Origin: Ganoderma boninense
Taxonomy: Eukaryota; Basidiomycota; Agaricomycetes; Polyporales; Polyporaceae
DNA length: 64,000 nt
Assembly: GCA_002900995.3 (NCBI GenBank)
Contig: CM035313.1
Location: 186,001-250,000 of the forward strand
Direction of reading: 5' to 3'
The notes under the pieces are model-generated. The model had not been told where the DNA came from and did not search any database. It saw only the letters and a program-made list of their open reading frames with translations. Shown in pieces: positions 52,401 to 64,000 of this stretch; the first letter of the stretch is position 1, and each line of letters starts with the position of its first letter. A program made the position numbers and the translations under genes.

Positions 52401-53665
52401 TGTGCATGCGTCGGTTGACAGTGAATGTCGGTTGACAGGCTCATGTGCGGGACTAGTCCGCCGGCGCTTATACACACCGAAGCACAGCACCCCTCGGACA
52501 CGTCTCCCTCCTCTCCGCCACCTCCTCGCGCTCTCTTGCACATTCGAGTCCCGTGTTGCGCTCGACGTCTGCCTCTGCTCCTGCCTGCCCTCGGCTCTCG
52601 GCACTTGAGCCGCCCTTCGCTATGGGCCGCTATCGCTGGAGTCCCCCTCGGAGTTCGCTGGCAGCTGGCAAAGCCCAGAGCGGTGGTGGTCCTCCCTGCA
52701 CTCGCCCGCTAGCCTCGACACCTCCGGATATCGCAGCCAACGAGATATCGCACAGGTGAGTCTTCCCTACGTCAATCCGCCTTCCCCGTCTCCTGGTCAA
52801 GTGCCCTGCGGGCTCGTCTGCCTCGAACCGCATCGCCAGCAGTCTGTCAACGCTGTCTCCGTCCGCCATTCGACCTTCGCGTGACCATCTCGCATACGTC
52901 CCCTCAACATGCAGAGCAGCTTTCCCTGACGGATCCGGCGGATTGGTGCCTCAAGTGCATAAGAGGTCTCGGAGCGGAGTGTGGCATGCGTGGTGGTATG
53001 TCCCTGCCCATTCCCTCCTTGCGCTCGCCGGCCCGACATGTCCATGGTGAGTCGTCCTACGTACGTGTCCGAGCGCGATCCATGTCCGCTGGCACCCAAG
53101 TCCCCTCGTCTTCGCCCTGCCTTCGAGCTCAGCCTCGCTTTGAAGAGACATCCAACAAGGTACGTACCTCGACATCCCCAACTGTGCACGAAGTCTGCTG
53201 TCGCGTAGCAAGCCTTGCACCTGCGCACGCGGACAGTCTTTGCTGCGCTCACCGCGTTGCTATGCGGCCTTCAATACTGCAACTCTCGTGAGGACGCCGC
53301 GAGGCTGGCCGAGATATCTGCACATGCCAGCACGGTCACGGTGAGCGACAATAAAGAAAGACAAGGGCGAGCCACCCCTGAACCGCACGCAGCGAGCGCG
53401 ATTTCGTGTTGCACGACGTGGAACCACGTTTGCAACAGGGACTCCGATGGCTGGGAGGCGACGGGTAGGGGAAACGTGGAAGGTCCACGCCGTGTGAGCC
53501 CGGGACAGCCTGCTTCCGGGAAGTTCCCATCGTCCTGCGTCGCAGCCTCCGCCAGAGCCCTGAGGTGCGCCTTCGACGACGACGATGGCCTGAGTCTAGA
53601 GCACAGCTCGACTTCTCCCCGCCCTGCCTCTGAATGTCGCAGAGAGCGTCGCCCTCCTAGATCAG
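52401..53665. repeat. Alpha unit, copy II (end, inverted)
   Basis: It is the reverse complement of 1-1240 with about 85-90% identity by eye; for example 53100-53200 matches 470-560. It ends near 53665, where it matches the first base of the window, so the repeat probably continues to the left of the window. Confidence 0.7.
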
Positions 53666-55500
53666 GCGGCTTGGCTGAGAATCCAAGTGCAGGTTTCTCG
53701 CTCTTCCTACACCCGACTTCTCCGAGAGGCGCGTCGCAGCGCCGTCCTTCGTGCTTCCAGAGGCAGGACGGAAGAGCTGTGAGGCCCTCAATGCGTACAC
53801 GAGGGTGGTCCGCTGCTGATCATGCAGGACTCGAGCTCGCAATCGCGCTCTCCGAGGTCCGCTGTGGCTGGACGGACGGTGTGGAAAACCCAAGAGGAAC
53901 ACGGGAGGGCTTGGAGGCGCACTGGAGGTCCTGAGAGGGAAACAGAATGAACGCCAACGTGCGACCCCATCGAAGGGGTTCGGAAGCACCGTGGGCTGCG
54001 GCCAGGTCGGACAAACGCTCCTCGACTGGAGTGGGCCACACGTCTATCGCTTGCACCCGTGACCAAGCGTACAGCTCCTGGGGCATGTAAATCGGGGAAG
54101 CTATTCCATAGGGTGGCGGCTTCAGAGGGATCGTCAACGATCCGGAGACGAGGATGGACGCACCGTAGTCTTTGTATCAGACGCGGACAATCCCTAACCA
54201 CGCTCGGCCAACGTCCACGTCTTTCTGGAATGGCGTGTTGTAGCCTTGCGTGCTGCGTGACCGAAAATGCTCGCTGGATATTTCGCAGTCCAGGGCAAGG
54301 CGAACACGTCGCGAACAGGGTGCCTGTTGTCTTCTACTTGAAAACCTTACGACGCGCTGCTTCGCCAGACGATCCGCCCATTACGTTCTCCCTCCAGAGG
54401 CTGCCAGCAGAGAATTCCAAGTGGTCCAGAGTCACGTCGTGCTCAAGACGAGTGGCTCATGTATGTTGCGATGGAGAATCCTGATGGTGCACCGGACGAT
54501 CTGAGGCCTGAGTTCGCGTGTAGTCAGAAATGATGTGTCCATGTCCGCGCAGTATTAAATAATATGTCGATGTTGCAGGTAGGAGCGGCGGAATACGATA
54601 CAAGGATAGGTACACGGTTAGGATATTGGAACAGCGCAATGAGGGTGTGGACGTACGTACATGCGCATGTCCCGCGCATACCAGGGAGAGCCTCATTGCA
54701 GATATCAGTGCGGGTCTTGACGTGAAGCCGGATTGCGGAGCGAGGAAACCTAGGTCTAACAGGAGCGGCATTCGAGGCGATCAGACTCGAAGGTCCAGAA
54801 AAGGACCAGGAGCTAGACAGCATAGAGTACAAGAGAGAGGACGCAAGACTAGGACGAGGAGCCTTTGAACGGTCAGAGAAGCGGGCGACCCCAGACATCC
54901 TGGAGACACGGGGTTCACGGGGGAAGGGCACAGTTGAACGGCAATGGAGGATATTCACCTTAAGTCAATCCACCCATCCTATGTACTCTTCAGGCTACGT
55001 ACTGCTGCATCACACTCGCCTATGGCTCCGCGATAGTTGGCCACGTATCGTTCCTCCATGTGGAGTGCCAAAGATGGGGATCATTGGACACGCGAGTGCG
55101 AGAGGGCGGGTACTAGGGCGTCAATGATGTTCCCTCCGCGTGGCTTCGGAGAAATGGGGATGGCGACCATGAGCTGCGTAGTATCTAGGGCTTCAGTTGC
55201 ATAAAGGTGAGACAAGATGTGTGCCGGGCTGGGGATGGGCTCGGGCAGCAAACAGAACGCGGGATGTATTTGGCCTTGTTTGCCCACCTCTTGGCGCTTG
55301 TCGCGCTGTCTTGCCCTCGCGATTGCTTCGTCCGCTCTCCATGTCGTCCATCCAAAGTACAGTTCCGGTTTCTCTCACTGTATCATACAGAACATTACTG
55401 AAGCTGCCTATCAAGTCCAGCCTTCCCCCTCCAAAGGAGGAGAAACCAAACTGAAGGATCCTGGGTCCGCGAGCACCTCGACAGACTGAACTTCTTCCTC
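53666..55500. other. Unassigned region between units II and III
   Basis: Short open frames occur on both strands (for example minus 54201-53788 and 54958-54524, plus 55197-55489). None shows a domain, a conserved counterpart or clear exon structure. No repeat or RNA gene was seen. Confidence 0.35.
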
Positions 55501-56120
55501 GTCATTAGCTCAGCGAAAAGCAGCTAGAAAGCTATATCTCCCACTGTGGGACATAACGCTCCACCCATGCAAAGGCCGTGCTCAAGCTCGACTGGAGCAT
55601 GCGAGGTGCATCAGGCGACGACATTCCCGACGAGGACATCCCTGTACGCTGGCATGTTCAAGAGGCGCAGATATGTCCAAGAGGTACAGTGCTAGAGGAT
55701 AGTAGGCAGCGGAGGATGTAGGGACAGTAAAGGCAAGGGTATGGCTCGGAGGACTGTTCGCGCTGGCAGGTCGTGCGGCATGAACATGAAGCGATATTTG
55801 TAGGTGCGTCTGCTCGACGACCGCTTGACGCTTAGTACTGACATCTTCGACAACAACAGGTACTCTCTCGAAGTTGTTCCAAATGACCATTTGCTCGAGG
55901 CGTGTTGGATCCCGGTGTCGTCGGCCCCCACGGCGAGTTCTGTGAAGTCTGCATATATATATCAATGGCATCTCCGAGTTGCATCCGTCAACGGAAGCGA
56001 GTATATCATATCTACCAGCCGTTCTGACCACATCAACTTCGGCGTATCGTACACATCAACAAATTTGAACCCCAAGACCGTTCATAAATATATGGTGCGT
56101 GATTCCGAGTCTCCACAACA
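55501..56120 (-). other. Spacer after gene B, unit III
   Basis: The part at 56060-55900 on the minus strand matches 15340-15570 of unit I, confirming that the duplicated unit extends beyond the gene. No conserved reading frame is evident. Confidence 0.4.
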
Positions 56121-59100
56121 TCATACACTCAGCTGACATTCCGAAATCAATCTGATCTTCAGAAACCAAAAGTCTTTGACCAACAGGAGCACTCTCGACC
56201 TCAGGAGAGGGCCGTGGCGGAGCGATGTTCCTGACGGCGTCGCACCGCCAGCTTTGTCCTGAACTCCGCAAACTTCTCGCGGACCTTCTTCACGCCACCT
56301 GCAACATGTCGCGCAGCCCGATGAGCACCGTTCACGATCGCCTTCAACGCCTTGGAAGCATATCTGTCGCGTTGACCAGCGGTCCAGCCTGAAGCCAGGA
56401 TACGCACACACCAATTCTCCCCACCGTCCAGCTTTGCCTTGAGATACTTGGGGACGATCCGTGTAAACGTGGCCCACACTTCCTCCCAGCTTTCGTTTGT
56501 GTTCGCCGGCAACACGCTCAGGTGTGTTCACGACCAGGTCCACCGGCGACGTGGTCGCGGGCACATCGGAGTGCCCCGCGTGCTCCGGCATCGTACCAAC
56601 GGACATGGTTTGCGCTGGCTCCCCTGCGCTGTCGATGTTCTCCCGGGCCTTGCAACGGGGTTCCTCGGGAGTGGGCGACTGCCCGAGCAATGCCTCTGCT
56701 CCGCGTTCCACGTCGGCACCAGACAAGACAGCTCCTTCCAGACGCGTCCGAGCTGGGACGTCGCCAGCGACCGGCGTGACGGGTATGATTGCAGTGGCGA
56801 TGGATTCGCTTGAGCTCGAGCTTGGAGTCGATCCCCCATTCCCATCGCTCACTACCATACTCGCGCGACCCTCCTCGGAGGGGGTTTGGAAAGGTCTGTG
56901 CGAACGTGGTCCCCGACTCGTTACTTCCGGCCTTTGTCCGGGTTCATTGGCAACACAGTAGAGGAGGCTGGTGGACTCGTCCAGTTCGGAGACACGCGAG
57001 TCCGCGGTGTTGCCTGGATCCGCGTCAGCTGGCATCGCCTGTGCCCTGTCTGTGCCATACATGTTCTCCTGAGCCTCGGGATGGGATTCCTCGGAGCATG
57101 GCAACTGCTTGAGGACTGCGGCAGCATCGCTTTCCACAGGGGTACCAGTCGAGATAGTTCCCCCAGAATTCATCTGTGTTGAGGTGTCGTCAATAAGGAC
57201 CGGCATGGCCACGGGGGTCAGAGTTGTTGTGTCCCTAGAGAGCAAGTGGGGGGTGAATATCCCATGGCTGTCGCTGGCCATTGAAGTCTCGGAGCCCTCG
57301 ATGTTCTCCTGCTCAACGGCTGGACCCACCGGCGCATGCGAATTTCCCAGTTCCCTCTGCCATCCAGAATCTCCTCGGTCCTCGCATCCTTCGTAACTCC
57401 AGTCGGGGTCGCCGTTGGCACATCCGGGTTCATCAGCCGCACAGTGGATTGGTGGCGTGTCAGAAAGGGGTGCACCGGAGGACTCTTCCTTGACAATGTC
57501 GCACATACGCCGCATGATGACCTTCCCATCGCTATCACTGGACCACAGTGTCTCCACGTCCATAGAGAAAGCCACACACCATACACATGAACCCTCATGC
57601 TCTGTGAGTGTTGCCAATGGTGAGCCATCCCTGGTCCTCCATAACCGCACTGTGCCATCTCCTGACCCTGATGCCACATATTTCCCACAAGGAGAAAAAC
57701 AGACTCTGTAAACTGTGTCCTCGTGGCCTGCAAGCACAAACAGCTCTGCACCAGAGCATGCATCCCAGAGATTCACCATGCCATCCTGAGACCCAGTCAA
57801 GACCAGTGTGCCATCTGGTGAGAATGTGGTGTCCGTTACGTGATCCAATGGTGCCAAGACAGCTAGTTCTTGTCCTGTCTTGATGTCTATGACTTTGACC
57901 ATGTTTTCATCAGGCACAAGAAGGTGTGAGCTGCTTGGGTCAACTGAAGCACATTTGACTATGGAGTTGCTGGTCTGAAATGATTTGTGCAGGGTTTTGG
58001 AAGAAATGTTCCAGAGGAAGTGACTGTGGTGGGACCCATAGACAAGCCAGTGGCCATCAGGAGAGAATTTGACATAGTTGTTCACAACTCCACATTCCAG
58101 AATGTAGATTTGGTGGAATGAATGGGTGCCCCAGAGTTGTACAGTGTTATCATTGGCTGTAGCCCCAATCATGTCACCACTGGGGGACCATGTACAACAA
58201 GTGATAGGGCCAGTATGTCCTTCCAGTGTGGCAATGTTGCAGAAGCCTTCAGCTAGATCCCAGATTTGGATTTTGTGATCATAGCCACCAGAAGCAAGAT
58301 ATTGGCTATCCAGGGAGAATGCAAGGCAGGTGACAGGTTTGTAGCTGTGGCCAGCCCATTGATGGACAATGGCACTATTGGAACCATTCCAGAGAATAAT
58401 GGAACAGTCATGAGATGCAGTTGCTACCCACTTCCCATTGGGAGAAACTGCAAGATCTTCTACAAAGGCATTATGGCCAGCTTCAGATCTAGCTAGATAC
58501 AGTGTGGTTACTTTTACTTTTACATCTGAGATGTGGCAAAAACATTATTTACTTTTTTGCTCTGTGACCATCAATGCTTTATGGTTGGACAGCTCAGGAA
58601 AGTGCTCTCTGAGCTTTGGGATCCAGAACAAGGTTGCATCATCATATAGGCCACAGAAATTCCACACTGCTTGGGCCTGAGAGAATCTCTTCAAGGTCTG
58701 GTCCAACTGTTTGCATTGCCTTGGACCAGCTTCACCATCAAGACTATCCATCATGTCATAAATGTTAACATGCTGAAATTTGACTGTGACATCCTGGAGT
58801 GTTGCGGAAGGAAACTCCTTCAGGAGCACAATAGCAGAGGTGATATTTGAGGCATCAAAGTGTGATTCCAGAACTAGAGACTGCAGTTGGGGCCAGGCAA
58901 ATGTGTGTGAAAGGCTGTATGATCTATATGCTATAATAAAAATTGATGCCATACATGAGTGATATGGAGCACAGCTATAAAGGCTGAAAAACCTACGTGT
59001 GACAGTGAGTGCTTTTACAGTGGACTGTATCAATCCTGAATCCAAAAGCAGTGCAGACACAGCTGGACTGGGGGGAGATCCTTCTTCTATAGGCTGCAAA

Positions 59101-59876
59101 ATATCTTCTTCAAGAGAAACCTTGCAAGTACAAATTCCATGTTTCAGCTATGATCTCCACTAACAGTACAACAAAATACTCACAGTGCATAGGTGCAGCT
59201 GTTGAGACATACGTTGCTTCAGCACATCGAGAGCTACTTGAGTTCCCTCTGATGCAATGTGAACACAATTGCAGACAAGCTCCGTAATGTTGGGGAACGC
59301 TAAGAGGACTCGACCCAAATCAAGGTAGGTCCGGAAGATAATCCAGTGGAAATGGAGGGCTTGAATGTGTGTGCCAAAGAGCCTGGAGCATTTGAGGGTG
59401 GACCAGTTTAAATGAATCACAGAAGATTGACTACGTATGAATTGTAAAGTTGACAGGTTAGGGAGGATGCTGAGGAGGGGGAAGGGTGCAAAGTCCTCTG
59501 GACGGACAGCGATGGAACGGACAAGAGGCTTGAGATGCGGTTTGGCCTTGACAAAGTCGCAGAAGTCGAAGATATGGTCCCTGCACTTGAAGCGAACATC
59601 GGCAACGAGTAGGCACAGTGCACGGGGACGGAGGTCGCGGCATGTGAGGGAGAAGTTGTGGAGGGATTTGCGGTCGTCACCACAATGCCCCATGACCCTC
59701 TCGATGACCTCCAAAGGCAGCAAGGGGGAGCAGATAGCGAAATCGTTGGGATGGGTAGGGGAAGCGGATGGGGTCAGGGTTTCCGAGATATCGTCCGCGT
59801 CTGATGGGGGTTGCATAGGAGTGGTGGAGACCACTTCTGTAGACGGCGGGATATTGGGCTCGTTGGACGCAAGCAT
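56121..59876 (-). CDS. F-box and WD40-repeat protein (gene B, unit III)
   Basis: Three exons are inferred: 59876-59184, 59120-58553 and 58492-56121, giving about 1,210 aa. Introns of 63 and 60 nt sit exactly where they do in unit I. Exon 1 carries the F-box-like segment (LEVIERVMGHCGDD, SLTCRDLRPRALCLLV), exon 2 the leucine-rich part, and exon 3 about eight open WD40 blades (residues 425-750; GSQDGMVNLWDA, GSGDGTVRLWRT). A Ser/Pro/Glu-rich tail follows. The likely role is substrate adaptor of an SCF ubiquitin ligase, by analogy with F-box/WD40 proteins. After about 56530 a 2-nt deletion relative to unit I shifts the frame, so the last 130 residues are probably aberrant; the ancestral tail is readable in the next frame (56515-56201). 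It is the most complete gene B in the window. Confidence 0.82.
56201..56515 (-). pseudogene. Displaced C-terminal frame of gene B, unit III
   Basis: This frame reads TNESWEEVWATFTRI onward to QEHRSATALS and a stop. It aligns with unit I's MQAEEAM block (14968-14988) and its stranded 3' exon (15110-15253). It is helix-rich and basic near the end. It is out of frame with the WD40 exon because of a 2-nt deletion near 56500-56515, or because an intron was missed. Confidence 0.5.
57495..57704 (-). other. 210-bp patch identical to gene B of unit II
   Basis: This is the partner of 29952-30161. It covers the seventh and eighth WD40 blades. Confidence 0.8.
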
Positions 59877-59879
59877 GGC

Positions 59880-60038
59880 TGGTTGAGGTGAGGAATGGGG
59901 GTGAGGTCGGGATGGGAGTGAGATCGGGGTGGAATGAGAGCGGGGTGGAATGAGAGCGAGGTTGGGTTGATAGCGAGGTCGGGATGAGAGCGAGGTTGGG
60001 ATGAGAGCGAGGTCGGGATGAGAGCGAGCGAGGTCGAG
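59880..60038 (-). repeat. 17-bp minisatellite before gene B, unit III
   Basis: Eight to nine tandem units (minus-strand CTCGCTCTCATCCCGAC type) lie directly before the ATG at 59876. They are open in frame with the gene by chance, which extends the reading frame upstream to 60089. Confidence 0.8.
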
Positions 60039-60126
60039 TAGAGGAAACGCCGGGGGCTGCGTCCTGGTGTAATCGGAAACCGTGAACACAGCCGTACGCG
60101 CGTCACCGGTCTTTCATCGCCTCCCT

Positions 60127-60205
60127 AGTCCCGGGTCTCTGACGCTGTCACCGGTGGCATTGACCACAATAGCGCGCACTCGGACAGCAGAACGGAAAAT
60201 GTATT
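60127..60205 (-). promoter_or_regulatory. Conserved upstream block of gene B, unit III
   Basis: Minus-strand TTTTCCGTTCTGCTGTCC ... CCACCGGTGACAGCGTCAGAG is almost identical to 11637-11712 of unit I. It lies about 250 bp before the start codon. Confidence 0.5.
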
Positions 60206-62200
60206 GTATATGCCATACTATATGAAACATTGCCGGGCTGTACTACATGCCTCAAGGGGGTCGAAACCCGAGTGTACATGGCCATGGACGATGCGCGGTA
60301 CAGTATAGCAACTACCTCCTCACAGCTAGAACACGAACAACAAGCGAGCATAGAGCAACCTGGGCTTGGGGAATGACGAGAAGGTCAATGCCCTGAATCA
60401 TAACCTCTAGAACAGCGAGGCAAGCTCGCGATCGCGCTCGCCAGCTGAAAGGACACCGCGGCAGACGAGGCAGATTGCGACGGGTTGGCATCGCACGCAC
60501 TTCGTCTCGCGAGGCAACGCTGATATGTGTAGCGAAGTTCAGAGAAGCCACCGTCCCGAGGTCCAAGTTGCTGAGTCACAGAGGCTCATCGCAAACAGTC
60601 GCCAAGAGAGCAAACATACGAAAGCGACTCCAGACGGAGATCCTTGAGTCCCGGGTCCCATGAATAGCGGGCGCGCACACCATCTCTGTCCGTTGCATCG
60701 TCTTGGTCAACTTGCTCCTGGATTTTCCACCGGACCGTTGTCTCCAGGGCGGTGGCTGATCCCACGCAGGAATGCATGTTAAAGCGGCCCATTGCGTTGT
60801 CCGATACTCGACGTCAGATTCAGTCCTGGGAACGAGGCCCTCACAGCCAAGGGACAGCAAAAATGGAGACCAGATGCCGAGAGCGCGCTGAAGGCCTTCA
60901 GCGCAATGTAGCGACAGCTCCATCCGTTCTAGGAGGAGCCAGGCAAGGACGAGCTCATGAGCCCCGATAACAAGTCATGCAAGAACACTCACGTGCACGC
61001 AGATGCTGATGTATCGTCTCTAGGCGGCGCAGAGGTGGTAAACGTCGAAGCCGTCAGCATCTGCTATTTCTCCTCCGGGTCGTAATAGATGTGGAAGAGA
61101 CACTTGAAGAGTAGCCCCCGCTGTGTATGGCATTGGTGTAGTTCGAATGATATTGGTCGTGCTCGCGGCGCGGTGATGCCTCCAGAGCAGTACAGAGGTT
61201 TCACGATTGTTGCGGGTGCGGTTCCACCACATGGGCGTTTGGGTAGAGTCCAAGACGTGTCAGTTCGAGATGCATTTGTCCCAGAATTCGAGGGAACTCA
61301 TGGCATCCATTCTCGACACCCACAGTCATCATAGAGGCGCGAGAAGACGGGTTTGAGATACACAGACCTGGGGGAACTTGAATGTTATCGAAGGACGAGG
61401 GTTGGGGGCACAAGGCTCGTGCTGATGAGTTTGACACTGAAAGGGACACGCAGGGAATGTCTCCATGGGTACATTTAGACGAATGGGAGAAATGAAGCGC
61501 ACCTGCACCACAGTGACCGTGACAACACTCCCAACGATATCCACAACTCGGACTCGCATGAGGATTTTGCATGCATCGACTCAGAATCAGTCAAAATTAT
61601 GAAGGACAATGTTGACCTCTGCGTGAGCGATATTCAAAGAATAGGATGAAGAGACTTACCTATTATGGTGTGCTTTTGTCGCCAGCAGGGGCATGGGGGC
61701 CCGAGAGATAGAAGAGAAGAGCGAGCGTGTTGCAGGTGACAATGTTCACGCAGGTCGTGTTCAAGGGCATACTAGGCGAAGGGGGAGTGGAGCAAGCTGT
61801 AGCCTGACGAAGTCGGAGGGGAGGCTCTGCTTGGACGCGGACATTGTTGTCGGACACTGAGACTCGAAGGACAGTGCTGCGACAGGCTGCGACGCTGGCC
61901 GGCATGCTGCGGGCCGAAGGTACCGGGCCTCATTGCATTGCTTGTTGGGCGTGCGCGTTGCGTGTGCTCCTCCTCCATCGCGACCATCTGGTACCTCTTG
62001 GACATTAGTTTCTCATCTTTCTGGTATCCTCGCGGCCTGCCCAATATTAATCACGACAACTACCGCTGTTGAGGAACGTCAAATGTGACTGGGATGGCAG
62101 TGGGCGACGCCAGGTATGTCCTCCCCGCAGATATGCTGCCAACGTTGTCCTCATTCACTCGTTTCCGCTGCAGAATGTAGGACACTCCATGCACGTGTGA
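60206..62200 (-). other. Region upstream of gene B, unit III
   Basis: It aligns with 9500-11560 and 46800-45100. An ATGCCGGC start at 61905 (minus) opens an 80-residue frame that ends in TAA TAG directly before GTAAGTCTC (near 61660). In unit I the same point is a GTATGT donor. This may be a small gene that has been lost, or an untranslated leader. No domain was recognised. Confidence 0.4.
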
Positions 62201-64000
62201 AATTGGATCGTGCATCCGAGCACAGCGAACGGGAATGAGTGGTTCAGCCCCTGGCTCTCGGCCCCTCGAGCTCTCGCTACGGCTCTCATCTTCCATCGCT
62301 CACTCACCTTACCCTCGGTTCATCCACATGCACATGTACTCCGCTCGGCTCCCTTGGAAATCCTCGATCGGTCATCCACCTCTCTGCTGGTCATCTGGAC
62401 ACGCTATGTAAACCCGCTCTCACTTGTCCCCACCTCCATTGTCCCAGCTACCTCGCGATCTTCAGCCAGGTACAGTTGAAGGGCAGCGACCGTCCCTTCG
62501 TGTCCGTCGCCTTCTCCGGGCCCACCCGCACCAACGCCTTCTTCACTCATCATCGCCCCTCTGGCCACCTTCAGTCCATCGCCCATGTACAGCCCTACCG
62601 AATCACTCTTCAATCGAGTGCATCAATGAGCCCCAACTGGAAGAACTGGAGGTCGAAGACAACAAATGAGAGCACGAGCACGGGGACAAGGATGAGGAAG
62701 ATTAAACACCTCCAGCCCCCGACTATATGCGCTTCCAGTGTCCGGGTCCGGGTACAATGCAGTGTCGTCGTTCACCACGCCCACAGTCGCTCGCTCTACC
62801 AGCTTCCTTCAATTGTGTTCCTTCGAAGAACTGTGAGACTCCAGTCTCTGCATTGCATTAGGCCCGTGTTTCCACGTCCTCACGCACGAGGCGCGCGATG
62901 CTTGCGAATGTCATCAGAATACGGGCCAACGGACAGGAATTTGGGAAGGAGACAGACCGGGGGAGTAGAGTGTGGACGCTGGCTCTGACTTGCATTGTGA
63001 GTGCTTTTGTGCTGTTCTCTGTGAGATCGTTCAAGTCGAGCTTTCAACAGACAGATCGATTCGCCAAGCATGGCTCGGGGCACTCACGACCGTGCTCCGT
63101 GTCCTGGTGCGCTGCTGCTGGATACGCGCTTGGCGCTGTCCGTCGTGGAAGGTCTCGTCGTGGAATGTATGGCTTGTCTTTCCTCTCCAGCCCCGAAACT
63201 CTTGAATCGGACATCGTTTCCTCCATTCCCTTCAGTCTCTTGGCTCGACATCGTCCCCACCACAATACAAGTGGTGCAGGCTGCAACATCTGGTGCTTGA
63301 GTCTTCGGGACTAGTTAACGTCTCAGGCGCTGCGAAGCCCTTACAGAGGTTCTCGGACACCTCTAGGCTGAGGGACGGTCCAATTGAGTGGCGGAGAAGG
63401 CCTCGGAATCGCATTTTGGAAGATCTATCCTCCAACGCGGACGAACATAGCCCGGGACATCACGCATTTGCGCACTCGTACCTAGACTACTTCCCTACCC
63501 GGGTTCCGCCATCACCGAGTCGCCTTCGACGTTACAGGCCCTGTAATGCGCTCTCCTGTGGGCGCGAGCTCGGGAAACACTGGCTCGTGTGACTCGATGG
63601 CAGTGGCAGAGTGACGAGGGAACGCTGCGAAGGTGAGTCCTCATACGCGTGTCTGTGTCGCAACTAAACTGATCGTCTGTCCGTTCAGCACTCGACTCCT
63701 CCTCATGTACGCACCACCACGGCGTCCAGGCGATGCAAGATTTCGGACCTCAGTTGCACGCAGGGTGCATACAAAAGCGTCGCCATGCTCGACAGCCACA
63801 TCTGGCCGGTCTTCACATGCTCGTAGTCCCTGGACGGCGGTACGATCGCGACCAGCACAGAAGACTGCCCTGCGCGGTCGTCGGACGCACGGACCACGAT
63901 GTATCATCAGCGCGTACTCGTCCAGCTTATCGGTGTCGTCTTCGTATTCTCCCCCAATGGATCGTGGCTTGCGTGTGGATCCAGCCGTAGCGAGTGCGGT
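62201..64000 (+). pseudogene. Decayed WD40-repeat gene (gene A, unit III), runs off the window
   Basis: The pre-repeat block is at 63330-63470 (FSDTSRLRDGPIEWRRR, ILEDLSSNADEHSPGHHAFA). WD40 sequence follows: HIWPVFTCS, then TAG at 63824-63826 where the unit II copy has TGG, then an open frame with GGTIATSTEDC, DARTTMYHQRVLVQL and VVFVFSPNGSWLACGSSRSECG to the window end. The nonsense codon in an otherwise continuous frame suggests fairly recent inactivation. The upstream part (62201-63330) has no recognised domain and may hold earlier exons. Confidence 0.6.

Noticed and set aside
1..64000. CRISPR arrays, bacterial operons, rRNA or tRNA genes
   Set aside because: No regularly spaced repeats with unique spacers were seen, no clear tRNA B-box with a matching fold was found by eye, and the spliced genes show a eukaryotic genome. 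A tRNAscan run would settle the tRNA question.

Overview
This is nuclear DNA of a filamentous fungus, most likely an Agaricomycete (mushroom or bracket fungus). The evidence is the GC-rich composition, short introns of 49-63 nt with GT...AG ends and CTAAC/CTGAC branch sites, a large F-box/WD40 family, a fungal Zn2Cys6 cluster and a basidiomycete-type Ty3/gypsy element. The species cannot be named from the sequence. Nothing bacterial is present.

The window is built from four diverged copies of one unit of roughly 15-20 kb. Each unit has (i) an unidentified gene-like stretch called 'alpha' here, (ii) a decayed WD40 gene ('gene A') and (iii), pointing the other way, a three-exon F-box plus WD40 gene ('gene B'). 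Unit I (about 1-15,700) and unit IV (about 15,700-29,781) lie in one orientation. Unit II (29,782-53,665) and unit III (about 53,700-64,000) lie in the other. Units IV and II meet head to head at 29,781, so the middle of the window is a large imperfect inverted repeat whose centre cuts two gene B copies. Gene B is open in unit I (12018-15038) and unit III (59876-56121), truncated in unit IV, and broken several ways in unit II. All gene A copies look like pseudogenes.

Unit II's gene B is interrupted by a 12,469-bp Ty3/gypsy LTR retrotransposon (31976-44444). It has 926-bp LTRs, a 4-bp ACGG target duplication, a primer-binding site, gag-protease, a canonical -1 slippery heptamer, pol (RT, RNase H, integrase) and a polypurine tract. 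Between pol and the 3' LTR it carries two further genes on the opposite strand. Each has its own TATA-like box, a start codon with CACC/TACC upstream, and one short intron. One encodes a Zn2Cys6 zinc-cluster protein; the other is unidentified. An antisense intron survives retrotransposition because it is never spliced from the sense RNA. A second polypurine tract just after pol suggests that this cassette was added to a simpler element. This antisense gene pair is the most novel system in the window.

Methylation-type decay is a recurring theme. All nine differences between the two LTRs are C-to-T or G-to-A changes at CpG sites. The third catalytic residue of the integrase appears as lysine. 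Exons 2 and 3 of gene B look strongly CpG-poor. Other relics are a truncated mitochondrial GTP/GDP-carrier-like gene (26130-26870, minus) and a 543-bp terminal-inverted-repeat element (1605-2147).
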